From the NCBI GenBank assembly GCA_020217035.1, contig JAIWOG010000119.1, forward strand, positions 1 through 10,000: a DNA stretch of 10,000 nt, read 5' to 3'. Numbering within the stretch: the first letter of the stretch is position 1; every line of letters starts with the position of its first letter. Below, piece after piece: positions 7,096 through 10,000 of the stretch. A program made the position numbers and the translations under genes. The notes beneath the pieces are model-generated. The model made no database searches, was not told where the DNA came from, and saw nothing but the letters and a program-made list of their open reading frames with translations. The DNA is from Magnetospirillum sp. Lineage in GTDB: Bacteria > Pseudomonadota > Alphaproteobacteria > Rhodospirillales > Magnetospirillaceae.

Positions 7096-7128
7096 AAAAC
7101 CACCCCCACCAAAGCTTAGTGGGGGTGG
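7094..7128 (-). terminator. Rho-independent terminator of rpmB, overlapping the ligase stop codon
   Basis: On the minus strand, CCACCCCCAC (7128-7119) pairs perfectly with GTGGGGGTGG (7109-7100) around a 9-base loop, and a run of six U follows (7099-7094). It begins 23 bases after the rpmB stop at 7152. The plus strand has the same stem but no U-run after it, so efficient termination is expected mainly for rpmB. The ligase TAA (7093-7095) falls in the complementary A-run. Confidence 0.88.
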
Positions 7129-7151
7129 CCGTGAAAGCGTGGCGGCGTCGA

Positions 7152-7451
7152 TTAGACGGCGGCGACCTTGTTGGCGGCAGCCTTGGCGACGCGCTTCTTC
7201 AGGCGACGGGCTTCGGCGGTCAGGCGCGAGTCGTTGGTGCCCAGCAGGAAAGCGTCCAGGCCGCCATTGTGCTCGATGGTCTTCAGACCACGGGTCGAGA
7301 CCTTGAGGCGGACCATTTGACCCAGCGCGTCGGACAGGACCGAGGTTTCCTGCAGGTTGGGCAGGAAGCGGCGACGGGTCTTGTTGTTCGCGTGGCTGAC
7401 GTTGTTGCCGGTCAGAACGCCCTTGCCGGTGATGGAGCAACGACGGGCCAT
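7152..7451 (-). CDS. rpmB: Large ribosomal subunit protein bL28
   Basis: This is a 99-residue basic protein of the length normal for alphaproteobacterial L28. It opens with [34 protein letters not shown], the family signature, and continues through [19 protein letters not shown] to a lysine/alanine-rich tail. L28 sits near the exit-site tRNA region of the 50S subunit. Only one cysteine (Cys5) is present, so this is the zinc-independent form lacking paired CxxC motifs. The start ATG at 7451 has GAGAGG 8 bases upstream. It has a predicted promoter, a structured leader with two hairpins, and a strong terminator, so it is probably expressed as its own unit, with possible read-through from the cheZ-like gene. 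No rpmG (L33) gene is adjacent, unlike in enterobacteria. Confidence 0.97.
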   Translation of the reverse strand: MARRCSITGKGVLTGNNVSHANNKTRRRFLPNLQETSVLSDALGQMVRLKVSTRGLKTIEHNGGLDAFLLGTNDSRLTAEARRLKKRVAKAAANKVAAV

Positions 7452-7479
7452 GGTGACATCCTCTCTTTTGTTCGCTCGG

Positions 7480-7500
7480 GGCGCCCAATTGGGGGGCGCC
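7480..7500 (-). promoter_or_regulatory. rpmB: rpmB leader hairpin, proximal
   Basis: On the minus strand GGCGCCC (7500-7494) pairs perfectly with GGGCGCC (7486-7480) around a 7-base loop, ending about 18 bases before the GAGAGG ribosome-binding site. No U-tract follows, so it is not an intrinsic terminator. It may affect translation or stability of the rpmB message. Confidence 0.5.
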
Positions 7501-7511
7501 ACAGGTAATCC

Positions 7512-7535
7512 GCTTCCAGGCATATCCTGGGAAGC
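7512..7535 (-). promoter_or_regulatory. rpmB: rpmB leader hairpin, at the predicted 5' end
   Basis: On the minus strand GCTTCCCAGG (7535-7526) pairs with CCTGGAAGC (7520-7512) with one bulged C and a 5-base loop. It lies at or just after the expected transcription start, so it could form the very 5' end of the rpmB transcript. Confidence 0.45.
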
Positions 7536-7539
7536 CGCG

Positions 7540-7568
7540 TTTTTAAGGGGCGAAGGCCCGTTCGTCAA
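7540..7568 (-). promoter_or_regulatory. rpmB: Predicted sigma-70 promoter of rpmB
   Basis: On the minus strand TTGACG (7568-7563, 5 of 6 matches to consensus) is followed by a 17-base spacer and TAAAAA (7545-7540, 4 of 6). The start would be near 7533, giving a leader of about 80 bases. The element lies 44 bases after the end of the cheZ-like gene. Confidence 0.5.
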
Positions 7569-7612
7569 GGACTTTCCGACTCTATATCAGGCACTTCGCC
7601 GACGAGATTGAA

Positions 7613-8185
7613 TCACCCGAACAGCTTGTCGATGTCATCCTGATTGAACATCTTGTCGACGTCGGCCTGCTTGACCCCTTGGCCCGGCAATTGCGGGCCG
7701 TGCAGCAGCTTCTTGTCGGGGTCGGTCTCTTCCTTCATCTCGACCACCACCTTGGTCAGTTCCTCGCGTCCCCAGGTGACGATGATGGAATTGATGCGTT
7801 CTTCCACGAACTTCATGGAATTGACCACCTTGGTCACCCGCTGGCCGGTGATGTCCTGGAACGAGCATGCCTCGAACACCATGTTCACCTTGTCGGTGAC
7901 CGCGTCGAAGATGGCCAACAACTTGGGATCCTTGGTCTGCCCACGGGCGTCGTTCATCAGGTTGTCGACGCCCTCGACACTTTCCATGATGGTGTTGGTG
8001 GCCCCTTCCGTCGCGTGGACGATCTCGTCCAACTGTTCCGACATGGATCCGAAATGATCGGGGGCCCCCGGCGGGTTCAACGCCGCCAATTCCTTGCGAA
8101 TGCGCTGCAAATGGCCGAACAGACCAACCAGTTCCCGTTTCAGGATCATCAGGTCTTGTGCGGTAACGGGGGGCGAAGACGGCAT
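7613..8185 (-). CDS. cheZ: CheZ-like CheY-phosphate phosphatase
   Basis: The 190-residue, mainly helical protein carries the CheZ active-site pattern SFQDITGQRVTKV at 108-120; Asp111 and Gln115 correspond to the Asp and Gln that position magnesium and water for dephosphorylating CheY-P. Long helices before and after (about 8-35 and 84-150) fit the antiparallel hairpin that makes the CheZ four-helix bundle. A proline/glycine linker (about 163-171) leads to the C-terminal CheY-binding peptide, here present as two tandem copies, QADVDKMF (173-180) and QDDIDKLF (182-189). The ATG at 8185 is preferred for the AGGA 7 bases upstream; a GTG at 8260 in frame has no ribosome-binding site. No other chemotaxis or flagellar gene lies in the window. 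The spacer before meaB has no convincing promoter. Confidence 0.82.
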   Translation of the reverse strand: MPSSPPVTAQDLMILKRELVGLFGHLQRIRKELAALNPPGAPDHFGSMSEQLDEIVHATEGATNTIMESVEGVDNLMNDARGQTKDPKLLAIFDAVTDKVNMVFEACSFQDITGQRVTKVVNSMKFVEERINSIIVTWGREELTKVVVEMKEETDPDKKLLHGPQLPGQGVKQADVDKMFNQDDIDKLFG

Positions 8186-8279
8186 CACTTGGTCCTGGGG
8201 TTCGGGCGAACGCACTTGCAGCGTATCTTGACTTCGAAAGCAACGCAATGCGAGTGACACTAAGGTATGAGCCCTGTCC

Positions 8280-9260
8280 TTAACGCCCGCGGAAGGCTTG
8301 CACCAACTGTCGGGCGGCCGCGCCCGGCGCCATGCGGCCTTGGGTGACCTGCGCCTCCAGGGACGGCAGCAGGCGGGCGACGCCAGTATCGTCCTTCAGG
8401 CTTTGCAGCAGGGTTTCGGAAATCTCGTTCCACATCCAGGCATGGGCCTGTTCGGCGCGGCGTTCGTCGAAACGGCCGATGCCTTCCATGGTCTGCTTGA
8501 ACCTGCCGATGGTTTCCCACACCTCGCCCACCCCGGCCCGTTCCAGGGCCGATACGGTCAACACCGGGACGTTCCAGGCGGAATTGGCCGGAGTCAGCAG
8601 ATGCAGCGCGTTGGTGTAGTCCCGCGCCGCCCGTTTCGCCGCCACCGCCAGGTCGCCGTCCGCCTTGTTGACCACCACGGCGTCGGCCAGTTCGACGATG
8701 CCCTTCTTGATGCCCTGCAACTCGTCGCCGCCGCCGGGAACCAGCAACAGCAGGAACATGTCCACCATGTCGGCGACCGCCGTCTCGCTTTGCCCGACGC
8801 CGACGGTCTCCACCACGACGACGTCGAAGCCGGCGGCCTCGCACACCAGCATGGCCTCGCGGGTGCGTCGCGCCACACCGCCCAGCGTGCATCCCGATGG
8901 GCTGGGGCGGATGAAGGCGCGGATATCGCGCGACAGTTCCTCCATGCGGGTCTTGTCACCCAGGATCGAGCCGCCCGAACGCGGGCTGGACGGGTCCACC
9001 GCCAGCACCGCCAACCTGTGGCCTTGTTCCACCACGTGCAGGCCGAAGGATTCGATGAAGGTGGACTTGCCGGCACCGGGCACCCCGGTGATGCCGACCC
9101 GCACCGAGCGGCCCGCATGGGGCAGCAGGCGGTGCAGCAGATCCTCGGCCGCTTCGCGGTGGTCGGCACGGGTGGATTCGATCAGGGTGATGGCGCGGGC
9201 CAGGGCACGGCGTTCGCCGGCCAGGACGCCCCTGGCCAGGGCGGTGGGGTCAACGGACAC
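8280..9260 (-). CDS. meaB: MeaB/ArgK G3E GTPase, methylmalonyl-CoA mutase chaperone
   Basis: This 326-residue protein is full length for MeaB. It has an N-terminal helical extension (1-50), the P-loop GVPGAGKST (59-67), the family signature DPSSPRSGGSILGDKTRM (89-106), ETVGVGQSE (151-159) as the Walker B/switch region, NKAD (198-201) for guanine recognition, and a helical C-terminal dimerisation arm. MeaB gates adenosylcobalamin loading and protects methylmalonyl-CoA mutase or related B12 mutases in the cytoplasm. The start is a GTG at 9260 with AGGAAG 7 bases upstream. It begins 11 bp after the small upstream gene, so the two are probably co-transcribed. No mutase gene is visible here; its partner must lie elsewhere. 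The usual SG[T]LGG loop reads SGCTLGG (Cys124), which is minor. Confidence 0.93.
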   Translation of the reverse strand: MSVDPTALARGVLAGERRALARAITLIESTRADHREAAEDLLHRLLPHAGRSVRVGITGVPGAGKSTFIESFGLHVVEQGHRLAVLAVDPSSPRSGGSILGDKTRMEELSRDIRAFIRPSPSGCTLGGVARRTREAMLVCEAAGFDVVVVETVGVGQSETAVADMVDMFLLLLVPGGGDELQGIKKGIVELADAVVVNKADGDLAVAAKRAARDYTNALHLLTPANSAWNVPVLTVSALERAGVGEVWETIGRFKQTMEGIGRFDERRAEQAHAWMWNEISETLLQSLKDDTGVARLLPSLEAQVTQGRMAPGAAARQLVQAFRGR

Positions 9261-9271
9261 TGCGGAACTTC

Positions 9272-9604
9272 CTATTTCTTCTTGTCGTTCGGGGTGTCGC
9301 CTTCACGCATCAAGGCGGTGATGGCCATGGCCACCAGCTTGGCACGGCTTTCGTCGTCCAGTTCTTCCAGGATTTGGCGCTTGGCCCGCTGCACCTTCAG
9401 CGCGTTCTGGATCAGCGCCTGACGCTCGGGGGTGACGAAATCCTGCACCTGGGCCTGCATGCGGGCGATATCCTGGTCGCGGGTGGACGGCCCTGGACCA
9501 GGCCGCGCCACCTTGGCCGCCGCCTTGGGCGCCATCTGCTGGGCCCGGCGCTCGATGGCCGCCTGAGCGTCTTTCTCGAACTTGTTCTTGAAGAATCCGA
9601 ACAT
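9272..9604 (-). CDS. Small charged helical protein of unknown function, upstream of meaB
   Basis: I do not recognise a family for this 110-residue protein. It has a cationic amphipathic N-terminus (MFGFFKNKFEKDAQ, then an Ala/Arg/Lys helix to about 34), a short proline/glycine linker (35-40), and a longer helical part (43-98) with heptad-like hydrophobic spacing (VTPERQALIQNALKVQRAKRQILEEL). It ends in a lysine tail. There is no signal peptide, cysteine or obvious catalytic motif. A role as a peripheral-membrane, nucleic-acid-binding or partner protein is conceivable but not shown. The ATG at 9604 has AGGAAGG 2 bases upstream, closer than usual. The gene ends 11 bp before meaB, which points to co-expression and perhaps a link with B12-mutase maintenance. 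GC content and codon use match the neighbours, and the antisense frame is a shadow. Confidence 0.72.
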   Translation of the reverse strand: MFGFFKNKFEKDAQAAIERRAQQMAPKAAAKVARPGPGPSTRDQDIARMQAQVQDFVTPERQALIQNALKVQRAKRQILEELDDESRAKLVAMAITALMREGDTPNDKKK

Positions 9605-9823
9605 GGCCTTCCTCGCCGTGAGACCGCCAGTCTAGCACGGCTGATCGGCGAAAGGGACTATCAGGAAACAACGGCCGGATCACATAGGACAGGCCAATCA
9701 GTCAGCCAGGCACAGGGCTTTCCACCCCAGACGGTCGCACAAGGCGCCGAAAACACATACCCGCCGAAATCGCCCGACCAATCCAGCACCGACCTGGCCA
9801 CGAGGGCGTAAACTCATGGGAAA

Positions 9824-9859
9824 CAACCTTGCCTTTCTAGGGTGCAGGAGGCAAGGTTG
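9824..9859 (+). promoter_or_regulatory. Hairpin over the ribosome-binding site and start of the right-edge gene
   Basis: CAACCTTGCCT (9824-9834) pairs perfectly over 11 bp with AGGCAAGGTTG (9849-9859) around a 14-base loop. The perfect Shine-Dalgarno AGGAGG (9846-9851) straddles the loop and the 3' arm, and the candidate TTG start (9857-9859) is the last part of that arm. In this conformation both would be at least partly occluded. A TAAACT (9809-9814) just upstream could be a -10 element that would start the transcript at the hairpin, but no -35 is seen. Confidence 0.55.
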
Positions 9860-10000
9860 CCAGCCTCTTCCTCTTTACCCCACGAGCCCACCATGCCGGC
9901 CCTGCGGCGCCCCGTCCTGCTGATTGCCGCCTTGATGATTGCCGCCCTGCCCCTGGCCGTCGCCCTGTGGCACAATCCCTGGCGAGGCTTTTTCATCACG
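9857..10000 (+). CDS. Secreted or membrane-anchored protein, N-terminal part (runs off the right edge)
   Basis: The frame is open to the window edge. From TTG at 9857 it encodes 48 residues: a short polar lead, basic residues ALRRP, then a hydrophobic stretch VLLIAALMIAALPLAVALW (a signal peptide or first membrane helix) and HNPWRGFFIT. The TTG is chosen because the perfect AGGAGG (9846-9851) lies 5 bases upstream. The in-frame ATG at 9893 would give a neater signal sequence (MPALRRPVLLIAAL) but has no ribosome-binding site. Either start gives the same exported or membrane topology. The start region is inside a hairpin, suggesting regulated translation. Function cannot be inferred from this fragment. 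Confidence 0.6.
   Translation, partial: MPASSSLPHEPTMPALRRPVLLIAALMIAALPLAVALWHNPWRGFFIT

Noticed and set aside
7100..7128. Plus-strand terminator for the ligase operon
   Set aside because: The stem is present, but GC-rich sequence without a U-run follows on the plus strand, so I assign it to rpmB only.
8261..8282. TAAGG...CCTTA inverted repeat at the meaB stop as a terminator
   Set aside because: Only 5 bp of stem with a 12-base loop and no U-tract.
8298..9422. 374-codon plus-strand frame opposite meaB
   Set aside because: His/Gln/Gly-rich antisense shadow of meaB and the small upstream gene.
9374..9811. 145-codon plus-strand frame reaching into the right spacer
   Set aside because: More than half is antisense to the small helical gene, the rest has no recognisable content, and no ribosome-binding site was seen.
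9605..9823. Possible small RNA or promoter in the spacer between the small helical gene and the right-edge gene
   Set aside because: Apart from a weak TAAACT near 9809 I found no paired -35/-10, no terminator and no tRNA-like fold on either strand.

Overview
This window looks like chromosomal DNA from a GC-rich alphaproteobacterium, probably in the Rhodospirillaceae and possibly close to Magnetospirillum. The placement is inferred from four things: an F1-ATPase zeta-type (DUF1476) protein, which is an alphaproteobacterial family; the style of the L28, LepA and MeaB proteins; a CheZ-type phosphatase; and the strong GC-rich codon bias. No phage, transposon, CRISPR array, tRNA or rRNA is visible. 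About 90% of the sequence is coding.

Left part (1-2672). The 5' end of a Fur-family regulator runs off the left edge on the minus strand. A good Fur-box-like palindrome overlaps its predicted -10 element. A class I SAM methyltransferase follows on the plus strand and converges on a minus-strand pair: an HxlR-family regulator and, downstream of it, a short divergent zeta-like (DUF1476) gene. The HxlR gene is divergent from a quinone-oxidoreductase-type MDR dehydrogenase. An AT-rich, partly palindromic spacer lies between them, the classic arrangement of a regulator and its target.

Centre (2673-7095). After a 10-bp perfect hairpin comes lepA (EF4). It is followed 17 bp later by a polytopic membrane protein that looks like a Wzy-type polysaccharide polymerase. 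An ATGA overlap then leads into an O-antigen-ligase-type (WaaL/Wzy_C) membrane protein. These three genes look like one transcription unit. A sharply bounded patch of about 240 bp at 40% GC lies inside the polymerase gene, exactly over its conserved motif loop.

Right part (7094-10000). A minus-strand series runs, in transcription order: a small helical protein of unknown function, meaB, a cheZ-like gene and rpmB. The rpmB gene has its own promoter, a structured leader and a strong intrinsic terminator whose U-tract contains the stop codon of the converging ligase gene. At the right edge a plus-strand gene for a secreted or membrane-anchored protein begins. Its best start is a TTG with a perfect AGGAGG Shine-Dalgarno, and both lie in the 3' part of an 11-bp hairpin.

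Most of the window is ordinary housekeeping and accessory DNA. I found no clear new multi-gene system. The points most worth checking are the AT-rich mosaic patch, the hairpin over the ribosome-binding site at the right edge, the Fur box, the zeta paralogue that lacks the usual N-terminus, and the tandem C-terminal peptide in the CheZ-like protein.
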